Below are positions 37,325 to 46,938 of a DNA stretch of 64,000 nt, in pieces; within the stretch, counting starts at the first letter, position 1, and every line of letters starts with the position of its first letter. Made by a program: the position numbers and the translations under genes. The stretch spans positions 1,550,001 through 1,614,000 of the forward strand of contig NZ_BSVA01000001.1 in assembly GCF_030161875.1 (NCBI RefSeq), read 5' to 3'. The stretch comes from Homoserinibacter gongjuensis (GTDB taxonomy: Bacteria > Actinomycetota > Actinomycetes > Actinomycetales > Microbacteriaceae). A model generated the notes under the pieces. It was not told the origin of the DNA and ran no database searches. It was given only the letters and a program-made list of their open reading frames with translations.

Positions 37325-38085
37325 ATGACCGCAGCCACCGCTCGCGATCGCCTCTGGCCCCTCTGGGGCGCCGCAGCCGGCCTTGCCGGATTCACCGCCA
37401 CCGTGCTCTTCGACCATCGGCCGTCGAGCGAGATGGAGGCCGCTGCCCGCGGAGAGGACTTCGTCGTGACCCCCGAGGTCATGCACGAGCTCACCCGCAT
37501 GCCCAACTACCTCGGCTACCTCGTCGGCTTCGCCGCGGTCGCCCTGCTCGTGATCTTCGCGGCCGCCTGGCGCTCGCGCGTCGAAGCGCAGCATCCGCGG
37601 TCGATCGCGGCCGGCGTCGTGACCGGCGGCGTGCTCGTGTCGGCGGCGGGTCTCGCGCTCGCGTACGGCTGGAAGGGCGCGCTCGCCAACTACGGCTTCG
37701 ACGGCCCCGAGAAGGGGCTCTACGAGAACGACGGCCTCTTCGTCTACTTCATGCTCACCGATTTCGGGCCCTACATCCCGTGGCTGGGTGTGCTCGTCGC
37801 CTTCGCCGGCATGGCGTGGATGGCGTGGGTCGAGCGTCTCGTCTCGCGCGTGCTGGGCACGGTGCTCGCGATCTACGTCGCACTCATCGTGTTCGCCTAC
37901 ATCGCGATGGGCGTGCCCGGTATCGCGGGCCCCGCCTCGGGCCTCGTGCTCGCCATCGCGGGCATCTGGCTCAGTGCCGGCCGCAGCCGGATCACGCTGC
38001 GCCCCTGCTCGTGGGATCGCGTCGCGCGCGGGCCGGCGTCCCGGCGGATGAGGCGGTCGCCCGGCCGGAGGAGCTGCCGGCGTGA
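37325..38085 (+). CDS. Uncharacterised membrane protein (one apparent frameshift near the C-terminus)
   Basis: About 253 residues with five or six hydrophobic segments. The first is followed by an extracellular-looking loop with HRPSSEMEAAARGEDFVVTP, and a later loop reads YGFDGPEKGLYENDGLFVYF. The last helices include GVLVAFAGMAWMAWVERLV. One extra C in the run at 38002-38005 moves the frame to a charged tail ending ARPEELPA whose stop overlaps the next GTG (GTGA). I do not recognise the family. It sits between the envelope protease and two lipoprotein genes, suggesting an envelope role. Confidence 0.72.
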
Positions 38086-38585
38086 CGCTGCGCCGAGCCG
38101 GCGGCATCGGGCTCCTGGCCGTCGCCGCAGTCGCGCTGAGCGCCTGCCGCGACGCCGAGCCGATGCCGATCCCGACGGGCACCGCATCCCCGACCTCCGA
38201 CGCGGTGCAGGGCGAGCCGCCTCCGCAGCTCGATCCGCGCTGCGTCGAGCAGTACGGAGCGAAGGCCGGGTTCGTGTACGAGGGCGACATCCGGATGCGA
38301 CCCGACGGCTGGCCGACCCCCGCCGAGTTCGCGGTGCTGTGCTGGGTCGAGACGATCTCGACCACCGAGCAGGCCGGGCACTACGCCACGAGCTACTACA
38401 CCCCGTACGACACCGTGTTGCGCTTCTACGAGGGTGCGCTGACCGCCGGCGTGCATGGGCGCGCCGACTCGACCGACGGCGAGCTGCTCACGGGCGTGCT
38501 CGGCGACGCGTCGTTCTACATCGTCGAGACCGGCACGAGCCGATACGCCATCCACTGGGCGATCGACGGCGAATACCTGGACTGA
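38082..38585 (+). CDS. Small secreted lipoprotein, paralog of the next gene
   Basis: A 167-residue protein starting at GTG 38082, coupled to the gene upstream. Signal peptide GIGLLAVAAVALSAC ends in a lipobox. The mature domain has Cys residues in LDPRCVEQ and AVLCWVETIS and the pattern Y-x-T...YDTVLRFYEGAL. This pattern (PAEFAVLCW, then DTVLRFYE) is mirrored in the next gene (GVELCGV, then DAVLDAWEPL). The family is unknown to me. A lipid-anchored partner of the membrane protein encoded upstream is possible. Confidence 0.75.
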   Translation: MTLRRAGGIGLLAVAAVALSACRDAEPMPIPTGTASPTSDAVQGEPPPQLDPRCVEQYGAKAGFVYEGDIRMRPDGWPTPAEFAVLCWVETISTTEQAGHYATSYYTPYDTVLRFYEGALTAGVHGRADSTDGELLTGVLGDASFYIVETGTSRYAIHWAIDGEYLD

Positions 38586-38599
38586 TCGAGAGGACCACC

Positions 38600-39097
38600 A
38601 TGACCCCCACATCGACGCGCGCGGCCACCCGCGCGCTGCACCTCGCCGCGATCGGCGGGCTCCTGCTCGCGCTCAGCGCCTGCGCGCCCGACCCGAACGG
38701 CCCCGCTGTCTCCGGGCCGGCGCTCGGCGATCCCGGCCCCGCCGGACCTGCGGCGGGCGACGCGTGCGAGCGCGCCTTCCCGGGCAGTCCGTTCGGCACC
38801 GACCTCGCCGACGCCCCGACCGTACCGGCGGACTGGACGCATCCGGATGGCGTCGAGCTGTGCGGCGTCTACCAGTCGAGCGACGCGAACGCCGTTCTGC
38901 AGTACGTGACCGAGCTCGAGCCGGATGCCGTGCTCGACGCCTGGGAGCCGCTGCTCGGCGGGTACGCCCTCGAGCGCAGCTCGGGCATGGGCAGCTGGCC
39001 GATCCTCAACGCGGTGGCGGGCGACCTCGAGTTCGCGATCCAGACCGACGGCGACACCGGGGCGATCATCATCGGCTTCGCCGAGGGTGCGGCCTGA
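38600..39097 (+). CDS. Small secreted lipoprotein, paralog of the previous gene
   Basis: A 165-residue protein from ATG 38600. The signal peptide LHLAAIGGLLLALSAC carries a lipobox, followed by a Pro/Gly-rich linker. Mature-domain Cys residues occur in GDACERAFPG and GVELCGVYQS. The shared spacing of W, ELC and (D)AVL...(W/Y)EPL with the gene at 38082 suggests tandem duplication and divergence. It lies 51 bases before pcrA, on the same strand, but is not obviously related to it. Confidence 0.75.
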   Translation: MTPTSTRAATRALHLAAIGGLLLALSACAPDPNGPAVSGPALGDPGPAGPAAGDACERAFPGSPFGTDLADAPTVPADWTHPDGVELCGVYQSSDANAVLQYVTELEPDAVLDAWEPLLGGYALERSSGMGSWPILNAVAGDLEFAIQTDGDTGAIIIGFAEGAA

Positions 39098-39148
39098 GTG
39101 CATCCCGTCCGGGAGGAGGTCGGCGGCGCGACCTAGACTGGATCGGTC

Positions 39149-41534
39149 ATGACCTTCCTCCTCGACGGGTTCGACTCGGATCCCGGTGATTCCGGCTTGC
39201 CGTCCTCCGCGCCCGCCGTCGACGAGGCGCTGCTCGCGGGCCTCAACCCGCAGCAGCGCGAGGCCGTGCTTTATCGCGGCCCGGCGCTGCTGATCGTCGC
39301 CGGCGCCGGCTCCGGCAAGACGAGCGTCCTCACGCGGCGCATCGCAAGCCTCCTGCAGACCCGTGAGGCGTGGCCGAGCCAGATCCTCGCGATCACCTTC
39401 ACCAACAAGGCCGCGAACGAGATGCGCGAGCGCGTCGAGCAGCTCGTCGGCGGCGCGGCCGACGGCATGTGGATCTCGACCTTCCACTCGGCCTGCGTGC
39501 GCATCCTGCGGCGCCAAGCGGAGGCGATGGGGCTCAAGTCGGCCTTCACGATCTACGACTCCGCCGACACGCGCGCGATGCTCAAGCGCATCATCAAGGA
39601 GCTCGAGGTCGACACCCTCGGTCTCACCGTGCCGAGCGTCGCGGGCAAGATCTCCAAGCTCAAGAACGAGCTCGCCGACGTCGACACCTATGCACGCCAG
39701 GTGAACGCCGACGACCCGGCCGACGCGGCCTTCCTCGAGGTGTTCCGCCGCTACAGCGAGGGGTTGCGCCGCGCGAACGCCCTCGACTTCGACGACCTCA
39801 TCGCCGAGACCGTGCACCTGTTCCGGGCCTTCCCCGAGGTCGCGGCGCTCTACCAGCGGCGCTTCCGCCACATCCTCGTCGACGAGTACCAGGACACGAA
39901 TCACGCCCAGTACGCGCTCATCCGCGAGCTCACGCGGCCGGTCGAGCCGCAGCACGTGCCCGCCGACACCCGGACGCGGCTGGATGCGAACGGCGGCATC
40001 CCGGGCGCCTCGCTCACCGTCGTGGGCGACTCGGACCAGTCGATCTACGCGTTCCGCGGCGCCGACATCCGCAACATCGTCGAGTTCGAACGCGACTACC
40101 CCGAGGCGCAGGTGATCCTGCTCGAGCAGAACTACCGCTCGACGCAGAACATCCTCGACGCGGCCAACGCGGTGATCGCCTCCAACTTCGACCGCCAGGA
40201 GAAGAACCTCTTCACGACGGCCGGGGCGGGCGACAAGATCACCGGGTTCACCGGGTACAGCGCCTACGACGAGGCCCAGTTCGTGGCGGATGAGATCCAG
40301 AAGCTGCACGAGGCGGGTGCGGCCTACAAGGACATGGCGGTGTTCTTCCGCGTCAACTCGCAGACGCGAGCGCTGGAAGATATCCTGATCCGCTCCGCGA
40401 TCCCGTACCGCATCGCGGGGGCACCAAGTTCTACGAGCGCGCCGAGATCAAGGATGCGATGGCCTACCTCGTGCAGGTCGCGAACCCCGCTGACGACCTG
40501 GCTCTGCGCCGCATCATGAACACGCCCAAGCGGGGCATCGGCCCCGCCACCGAGGCCGCCCTCCAGGCGCACGCCGACCGGCTCGGGGTTCCGCTGCGCG
40601 AGACGCTGCGTGAGGCCGACCAACTCGGGCTCGGCCCCAAGGTCACCAAGGCGATCATGGACCTCGGGCAGATCCTCGACGAGGTCGAGGCCATGGTGCC
40701 CACGAAGCCGCCGGCCGACATCCTCACCGAGCTGCTCGTGCGCACCGGCTACGTCGAGGCGCTGCGGGCCACCCGCGACGCGCAAGACGAGGTGCGCGCC
40801 GAGAACGTCGAGGAGCTGCTCTCGTTCACCAAGGAGTTCGCGCGACGCAACCCCGAGGGGCGTCTCATCGACTTCCTGACCGAGGTCGCCCTCGTCGCGG
40901 CGGCCGACGAGATCGACGACGCCTCGGGCACCGTCACGCTCATGACGCTGCACACCGCCAAGGGGCTGGAGTACGAGACGGTGTTCCTCACCGGCATCGA
41001 GGAGGACCTGCTGCCGCACCGCATCTCGGCGGGCGAGCCGGGGGCATCGCGGAGGAACGGCGGCTGTTCTACGTGGGCATCACCCGGGCCAAGAAGCGCC
41101 TCTACCTCTCGCTCGCGATGACGCGCTCGTCGTTCGGCGACACCGCCGTCGCGATGCCGAGCCGGTTCCTGCAGGACGTGCCGGGGCACCTCATCGAGTG
41201 GCGGCAGTCGCCCGGCATGGCCAATTCGCGCGGTGGTACGCGCTCGCGCGCCCTCAACGCGGGCCGGCCGCGACAGACCTTCAGCTACAGCACCTCGCTG
41301 CCGCCCGCCCCGCCGCGGGAGAAGCGCGAATGGACGAGCGCGGTCACCAACACGGTGCGCGACAACGGCGACCTCACCCTCGCACCGGGTGACCGCATCC
41401 GGCACACCGACTTCGGCGAGGGGCGCGTCGTGGATGTCACGGGTCAGGCCCCGAAGGCCGTCGCCGAGGTGCAGTTCGACACCGCCGGCCGCAAGCGACT
41501 GCTCATCAAGATCGCGCCGATCGAGAAGTTGTGA
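39149..41534 (+). CDS. pcrA: ATP-dependent 3'-5' DNA helicase PcrA/UvrD (two apparent frameshifts)
   Basis: A superfamily 1 helicase for repair and replication. Motif I AGAGSGKTS, motif Ia ITFTNKAANEMRERV, motif II VDEYQDTN, motif III VVGDSDQSIYAFRGA, motif IV EQNYRS, motif V VTLMTLHTAKGLEYETVFL and motif VI FYVGITRAKKRLYL are all found. The C-terminal domain (GDRIRHTDFGEGRVVDVTG) is the PcrA Tudor-like end. The frame breaks twice; one extra G in the run at 40417-40421 gives IAGGTKFYERAEIKDAMAYL, and one in the run at 41040-41044 gives GGIAEERRLFYVGITRAKKR. The corrected length is 795 residues. ATG 39149. Confidence 0.95.
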
Positions 41535-41541
41535 CGCCCTC

Positions 41542-41649
41542 CTCAGCTGGGTGAGGAGCCGCGAAGCGGCCTTGCTCAGCTGGTTGAGGAGCCGCGTGGC
41601 GGCGTTGCTCGGCTGGGTGAGGAGCCGCGTAGCGGCGTCTCGAAACCAG
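41542..41649 (+). repeat. Three tandem units of the CTCAGCTGGTTGAGGAGC repeat
   Basis: Units at 41542-41574, 41575-41607 (33 bases each) and 41608-41649. Only the last carries the GTCTCGAAACCAG end, which pairs with its CTGG(G/T)TGAG start. Each unit has a small inner palindrome of the form CCGCG(A/T)(A/G)GCGGC. It fills most of the gap between pcrA and the next gene; a related copy is at 23636-23680. Confidence 0.88.
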
Positions 41650-41677
41650 CGTCGGTAGCCTCGCATACCGTCACCCC

Positions 41678-42636
41678 ATGGACACGATCGACTGGCTGCT
41701 CGACTCCGACCCCGCGATCCGGCACCAGGTGCTGCGCGACCTCACCGACGCATCTCCGGATGTCGTCACCGCCGAGCGTTCCCGGGTCGCCCGCGAGGGC
41801 TGGGGCGCGCAGCTGCTCGCGCTGCAGGATCCGGAGGGCACCTGGGATCACGGCACCTACCGGCCCGGGTGGGTCGACGAGTCGCGTCCATTCTTCTCCG
41901 CGTGGACCGCGACGCACTTCTCGGTGACGCTGCTGCGCGACTTCGGCGTCGATCCGCACGACCCGGGGGTGCGCGATGCCATGAATCGGGTGGCGGAGAA
42001 CGTGCGGTGGGATGAGGTCGACGGCGGCGAGCTCTACTTCGAGCAGACGACCGAGGCCTGCGTCGCCGGCGTGCTGCTGTCGAACATCGTGTACTTCGGC
42101 TTCGATGCCGCGCGCGCCCTCGACAGCATCCTCGCCGACCAGCAGCCCGACGGTGGGTGGAACTGCGAACAGAACACCGCCGTCTCGTCCTTCCACCCCA
42201 CGATCTGCGTGCTCGAGGGTCTGCTCGCCTGGGAGCACGCGGCCGACCCGGCTGACCCACAGCGCTCACGCGTGCGCGAGGCCCGCATCCGCGGCGAGGA
42301 GTACCTGCTCGCGCGACGGCTGCTGCGCCGGCTGTCGACCGGCGGGTTCGTCGACCCGCGCTTCACGATGACGACGTTCCCGACGCGGTGGCACTACGAC
42401 GTGCTGCGCGCGCTCGAGTACTTCCGCCGCGCGCGACCCGAGGGCGACGAGCGCCTGCTCGAGGCGGTCGAGCTCGTGCGTGGCAAAGCGGATGCTGAGG
42501 GCCGCTGGCCGCTCGAGAACGAACTCGACGGTCCCACGTGGTTCTCGATGGGGAGTGGGAGGGCGCTCCGAGTCGCTGGGTGACCCTCGCGGCACTGCGC
42601 GTGCTGCGCTGGTGGGACGGGCTCACGCCTCGCTGA
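41678..42636 (+). CDS. Squalene-cyclase/prenyltransferase-like alpha-barrel protein (one apparent frameshift)
   Basis: A soluble protein of 319 residues once corrected. Helical repeats carry QW-like turns: PEGTWDHGTYRPGWVDES and QQPDGGWNCEQNT. This pattern belongs to a squalene-cyclase-like group found widely in soil bacteria; the DXDD motif of true cyclases is not seen, so enzymatic terpene cyclisation is doubtful. One extra G in the run at 42550-42553 restores FSMGEWEGAPSRWVTLAALR and a tail ending GLTPR. The corrected stop lies 14 bases inside the convergent MFS gene. ATG 41678. Confidence 0.75.
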
Positions 42637-43894
42637 TGGCGTCGCGCTCGCTGGCTGCGACCTCCACCGCACCGGTGGCCGGCATCCGGCGCCGCCAGGC
42701 GAGGGTCACGACGAGCATCGCGGCCGCGGCCACGAGCAGCAGGGCGGCATCGATGCCGATCGCCCAGGTGACGCCGAGCCACGCGCCGATCGCGCCGATG
42801 AGGATGCCGGATCCGGTGCGCGACCCGCTCGAGGCGACGGCATAGGCGCCGAGGAAGCGACCGCGTCGGTCGGCCGGTGCCTCGAGCTGCACGACCGCCT
42901 GCGAGGTCGAAGAGGAGATGAGGTTGGCCATGCCCGCGACCACGAGCACGAGCAGGCTGAGCACGAAGTTGCGCGAGATCGCGAACACGAGCACCGCCGC
43001 GGCGAACGCGATGGTCGCCACGATCGCGAGCCGCGGGCTCACCCGTACCCGCCCGATCGCCTCGAGGCCGACACCTCCGATCACCGCCCCCGTCGCCATC
43101 GCGACGAGCAGCAGGCCGTAGCCGAGGCCCGAATCGTCGAGCCCCAGGAGCGCTCCGAACTCGGGCAGCAGAGGCAGCAAAGCTGACCCGATGAAGAGGC
43201 CGACGAAGGCCTGCAGCAGCATCACGCTGAGGATGGCCGGGAACTTCGGCACCTCGCGCATCACCCCGAGCAGGTCGCCCAGGCGCAGCGGCGTGCGGTG
43301 CTCGCCGACGCGGCTGTGACCGTCGTAGGGCACGAACAGCAGGTAGACCACGAAGGGCACATAGAGCACGACGTTGACGGCCATGCCCCACGCGGGACCG
43401 ACCGTGAACAGCAGGGCGGCGCCGAGACCCGGGCCGACGAGCATGCCGAGGTTGAGCCCGGTGGCCATGAGACGCACGGCGGAGGGCAGGTCCTTCGGGC
43501 CGACGATGTCGTAGAGCATGAGCTGATCGGCGGGGCCCCAGAAGGTTCCCGCGAGCCCGTGCAGCAGCAGCAGCACGACGCAGTGCCAGGGCTCGAGCGT
43601 GTTCGTCGCGATGAGCACGGCCCAGCCGGCCGAGGCGACCATGAAGCACGCGGCACCGAGCTGGATGAGGCGGCGGCAGTCGAAGCGGTCGGCGAGCGCC
43701 CCGAACGGGATCGCGAACAGCAGTTGCGGCACCCAGTGGCTGATGACGGCGAACCCGGCGAGCACGGGCGACTCGAACAGCTGCCACATGACGAAGTAGG
43801 TGATGGCGTGCTCGACGTGGTCGGCGCCCATCATGAGCGAGCCGCCTGCGAGGTAGCCCTTGTACCAGGGCGCGCGAAGGGCGGCGAATCTCAC
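42623..43894 (-). CDS. MFS transporter
   Basis: A 423-residue protein with about 12 hydrophobic segments. FGALADRFDCRRLIQLGAAC carries the A-motif-like loop (G-X-L-A-D-R-X-X-R-R), and PADRRGRFLGAYAVASSGSR is the second-half loop. It resembles the MFS_3/DHA3 efflux type. The start is the ATG at 43894, 4 bases into the HNH gene's terminal codons, so the two minus-strand genes overlap. The substrate is unknown. Confidence 0.83.
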   Translation of the reverse strand: MRFAALRAPWYKGYLAGGSLMMGADHVEHAITYFVMWQLFESPVLAGFAVISHWVPQLLFAIPFGALADRFDCRRLIQLGAACFMVASAGWAVLIATNTLEPWHCVVLLLLHGLAGTFWGPADQLMLYDIVGPKDLPSAVRLMATGLNLGMLVGPGLGAALLFTVGPAWGMAVNVVLYVPFVVYLLFVPYDGHSRVGEHRTPLRLGDLLGVMREVPKFPAILSVMLLQAFVGLFIGSALLPLLPEFGALLGLDDSGLGYGLLLVAMATGAVIGGVGLEAIGRVRVSPRLAIVATIAFAAAVLVFAISRNFVLSLLVLVVAGMANLISSSTSQAVVQLEAPADRRGRFLGAYAVASSGSRTGSGILIGAIGAWLGVTWAIGIDAALLLVAAAAMLVVTLAWRRRMPATGAVEVAASERDAISEA

Positions 43895-45453
43895 CCGCCG
43901 AGCCTATGCGGTTCTCGCGCCAACTCGTGCCGACCTCTCCAGCCCATGATTCGGACAGGTGCTTCGCAGCCGCCGGCCGCCCGATCATGCGGTTGCTCGG
44001 AGTCGTTGCAGGGCGGGGCTGCGGGTGGGCAGGGGGTGCGGCGGAGGATGCCGTCGGCGTCGGGCTGTTCGAGGAAGTAGGTGCCGCCGTGTCGGCAGAT
44101 GCGCCAGTTCTGGTTGTGCAACAGCAGGTGGCAGTGCCGGCACAACAGGACTCCGTCATCGATGTCGGTTCGGCCGTGGTGTTGGTCCCAGTGGTCGATG
44201 TGGTGTGCTTCGGTCCAGGCGGGTGGCCGGTCGCACATCAGGCAGCCGCCGTCACGGGCGGCCATGGCCTGGCGTTGCTCCGCAGAGAACAGGCGTTGTT
44301 CCCGGCCAAGGTTGAGCACCCGTCCGTCGGTGTCGAAGAGGATCGGCACCGCCCCGCTGCTGCAGATGTAGCGTTCCGCGGTGGCGATCGAGACGGCATC
44401 GGGTTGCCCTTCGAAGAACGCCGCGCCCTCGCGCACCCCCTCACTGTTCGTGGGGGCATCGAGGTCGCCCTTGGTGACCAGGATCCGCACCGCGGGCTTC
44501 TTGTCACCCAGAAGCTTGCCGTCTTCGACGCGGGCGCCGAGGCGGATCAACTCGACGAGGGTGTCGAGGGTGAGCTGCTCGGTGCTGCGGGTGTCCCGCA
44601 CGACATCGTCGGCCCGCGCCACCGCATCCGGGTTCACGAAGCGGGGCCCGCCCCTCCGGGGTGAGGTCGCGGCATCGAGGATCGGCACCACGATGGCGGC
44701 GGATTCCGGATCCAGCAGCCCGTGGATGCGGGTCATCCCGTCCAGTTGCCGATGCACCCGCAGGTACCGCTGATCCCGCAACGCGTCCTCGCGCGCGGCA
44801 ATCCCCGCCACATCGAGATCGTCCCGGGCGCGCGATGCCCGCACCGCGAGCTGCTCGATCGTCAGGTGCGGCGCTTCGGCCGTGAGTCGCTGCGCGGCGT
44901 CAGCCAGCCGGGTCTCGAGCTCGGCACGTGCCTCAGCGGTTGCCCCATCGGTCTCGTGAGAGAAAGCCGCGTCGAGCCGTTTCGCCGCATGGCCCAGGCG
45001 AGTACGGATCACGTCAGCCGCCTCCACCGTGATCGTCGCACGGGCGACTGCGTCACCGATCACCGCCGACCAGCGCGGTATCGCCGGTGCTGCGGGAGCG
45101 CCCGTGTCTGCCGGCGGCGTCCCTGTCCGCGCGGTCGCGGTGGGCTGCAGCTCGCCCGCCTTCACCAGGGTGCGCGCATCCCGCAGCGAGGTGCCCGTCA
45201 GCTGCGAGATCAACCCCTCCGCCGTGCGTTGCCCGTTCGCGGCCGCCAACCCCGCATGCCCGAGCTCCCGACGCGAGCGATGTGCGATCTCGGCCGCCAC
45301 CACCGCCGCCTGCGTCTCCACCCGACGCCGCACCTCCGCCACAGCGCGCTGAGCGGCCAGCAACGCATCATCCGGCAAATCACCCACCGGCAGGGGCGCG
45401 AACGGCACCGACAGATCCCCCAAGGTGGGGAGCGCGTCGGTGAAGGAGGGCAT
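43891..45453 (-). CDS. DUF222-HNH endonuclease-like protein (13E12 type)
   Basis: A 520-residue member of the actinobacterial 13E12/DUF222 family, often present in many copies per genome. The DUF222 helical region starts about residue 25 (ALLAAQRAVAEVRRRVETQA). The C-terminal HNH domain is CLMCDRPPAWTEAHHIDHWD followed by GVLLCRHCHLLLHNQNW, with the zinc Cys pairs and catalytic His intact. The biological role is unsettled. ATG 45453 is preferred, preceded by GGGAGAA; an in-frame extension to 45678 lacks conserved sequence. A Pro/Thr/Ala insertion (TARTGTPPADTGAPAAPA) interrupts the DUF222 part. Confidence 0.88.
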   Translation of the reverse strand: MPSFTDALPTLGDLSVPFAPLPVGDLPDDALLAAQRAVAEVRRRVETQAAVVAAEIAHRSRRELGHAGLAAANGQRTAEGLISQLTGTSLRDARTLVKAGELQPTATARTGTPPADTGAPAAPAIPRWSAVIGDAVARATITVEAADVIRTRLGHAAKRLDAAFSHETDGATAEARAELETRLADAAQRLTAEAPHLTIEQLAVRASRARDDLDVAGIAAREDALRDQRYLRVHRQLDGMTRIHGLLDPESAAIVVPILDAATSPRRGGPRFVNPDAVARADDVVRDTRSTEQLTLDTLVELIRLGARVEDGKLLGDKKPAVRILVTKGDLDAPTNSEGVREGAAFFEGQPDAVSIATAERYICSSGAVPILFDTDGRVLNLGREQRLFSAEQRQAMAARDGGCLMCDRPPAWTEAHHIDHWDQHHGRTDIDDGVLLCRHCHLLLHNQNWRICRHGGTYFLEQPDADGILRRTPCPPAAPPCNDSEQPHDRAAGGCEAPVRIMGWRGRHELAREPHRLGG

Positions 45454-45648
45454 GCGTCCATTCTCCCGAGTTTCGAACACATGTTCCAGCGATTCTGAGG
45501 ATTCGTGGAGAGGTCGCACCGGCCGTCCCTGGGGAGGAGAGGAGAACCCGATCTCGCACTGCCCAGTCCCCGCCAGGCCGCCGCGCGGGCCCGCGCAACC
45601 CATCCGGGGGTCTTGCACGCGGGAGCCGTATCGGCCACAGTGGTCGCA

Positions 45649-45668
45649 ACTTGGACGACCGTCCAAGT
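45649..45668. promoter_or_regulatory. Palindromic operator upstream of the MFS/beta-glucosidase genes
   Basis: ACTTGGACG, 2 bases, CGTCCAAGT: a perfect 9-2-9 inverted repeat 31 bases before the ATG at 45699. Its length and symmetry suit a TetR-type repressor dimer. No regulator gene lies beside it, so the protein would be encoded elsewhere. The rest of the 245-base gap (45454-45698) shows nothing I can name. Confidence 0.6.
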
Positions 45669-45698
45669 CCGGCCGCACGACCCCGACGACGAGGTGCG

Positions 45699-46919
45699 AT
45701 GACCCGCAACACCATCAGCCGCGGCTGGCTCGCGGCCCTGCTGCTCGCCACCGGCGGCGTGTTCGTGGGTTGGTTCGGCCCGATCCAGATCCTGCTGCCC
45801 GCCCAGGCTCAGGCGCTCTCCGGAGACCTCGGCAAAGAGGCGCTGCTGGCCCTCGTGACGGGCATCGGCGCGGTCGCCTCGATGATCGCCAACCCGCTCT
45901 GGGGCCTGCTCTCCGATCGGATGTCGCTCGTGCGCCCGCGGCGCCGCCCGGTCGTCGTCGCGGGGGTCGCGATCGGTGCGATCGGTCTCGTCGTGCTCTT
46001 CCTCGCGCCCGACCCCGCCTGGATGATCGTCGGCTGGGTACTCGTGCAGCTCGGTCTGAACGGCCCCTTCGCGGCCCTCATCGCGATGATCGCCGACCGG
46101 GTTCCGGCCGAACGCCGGGGGCTCGTGGGCTCGCTCTTCGGCATCGCCCAGGTCGCCGGCGTCGTGCTGGGCACGGCGGTCGCTGTGGCCTTCGAGGAAA
46201 GCGTGGTCGGCTACCTCGCGATCGCCGTGGCCGTGCCGCTGCTGTGCGCCGCCATCGCGCTGCTGCCCGAGCTGCGGATCGCGAACGCGACCCCGGATGC
46301 CGCGCGCATCTCGCCCGAGCGGCGTGGCATCCGCGAGGTGCTCGCCACCGTGCGGCCCACGGCCACCTTCAGCTGGGCGTGGATCATCCGGCTGCTCGTA
46401 AACCTCGTGAACGCGCTCGTGCTCGTCTACCTCTACTACTTCCTCGCCGACGGGGTCGGGCTCGACGACCCGGGCACCTGGGTGCTCGTGCTGACGCTCG
46501 GCAATGTCGTGCTCACGGCGATCGCCGCGGGCGTGGGCGGGGTGTGGTCGGATCGCCTCGCGCGCCGCAAGGTGTTCGTGGTCGCGGGCGGCGTCTCGCT
46601 CGCCCTGGGCGCCGCGCTGTTCGCGGCGTTCCCGGTGCTCCCGATCGTGCTCGTCGGCTCGCTCCTCGTGGCGATCGGATGGGGTCTCTACGTGAGCGTG
46701 GACGTCGCGATCATCACGCAGGCGCTGCCGTCCGACCGCTCGACCGGCAGCATGCTCGGCATCGCCAACATCGCGAGCGCGGCCCCGCAGGCCCTCGCGC
46801 CGCTCATCGCGGCCCCCATCGTCACCGGCCTCGGCGGCTACCCGGTGCTCTACGCCGTCACCGGCGCCGTCGCCCTGCTCGCCATCGCCTGCCTGCCGCG
46901 CCTGCACCAGGTGGCGTGA
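45699..46919 (+). CDS. MFS transporter paired with a beta-glucosidase
   Basis: A 406-residue protein with 12 hydrophobic segments. [20 protein letters not shown] (loop 2-3) and [17 protein letters not shown] (loop 8-9) are the repeated MFS A motif. ATG 45699 is chosen after GAGGTGCG. The gene lies 19 bases before the GH1 beta-glucosidase gene and behind a perfect palindrome. The arrangement suggests uptake of a beta-glucoside or cellobiose under repressor control; this is inference from context. Confidence 0.83.
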   Translation: MTRNTISRGWLAALLLATGGVFVGWFGPIQILLPAQAQALSGDLGKEALLALVTGIGAVASMIANPLWGLLSDRMSLVRPRRRPVVVAGVAIGAIGLVVLFLAPDPAWMIVGWVLVQLGLNGPFAALIAMIADRVPAERRGLVGSLFGIAQVAGVVLGTAVAVAFEESVVGYLAIAVAVPLLCAAIALLPELRIANATPDAARISPERRGIREVLATVRPTATFSWAWIIRLLVNLVNALVLVYLYYFLADGVGLDDPGTWVLVLTLGNVVLTAIAAGVGGVWSDRLARRKVFVVAGGVSLALGAALFAAFPVLPIVLVGSLLVAIGWGLYVSVDVAIITQALPSDRSTGSMLGIANIASAAPQALAPLIAAPIVTGLGGYPVLYAVTGAVALLAIACLPRLHQVA

Positions 46920-46938
46920 CCGCATCCGAAGGAGACCC

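Noticed and set aside
41542-41649. A short CRISPR array at the three 33-bp tandem units.
   Set aside because: The units abut with no variable spacers, are only three, and no cas gene is nearby.
43891-45678. A longer start for the HNH endonuclease, up to 45678.
   Set aside because: The added 75 residues are low-complexity, overlap the operator region of the divergent gene and have no family features; ATG 45453 has a ribosome site.
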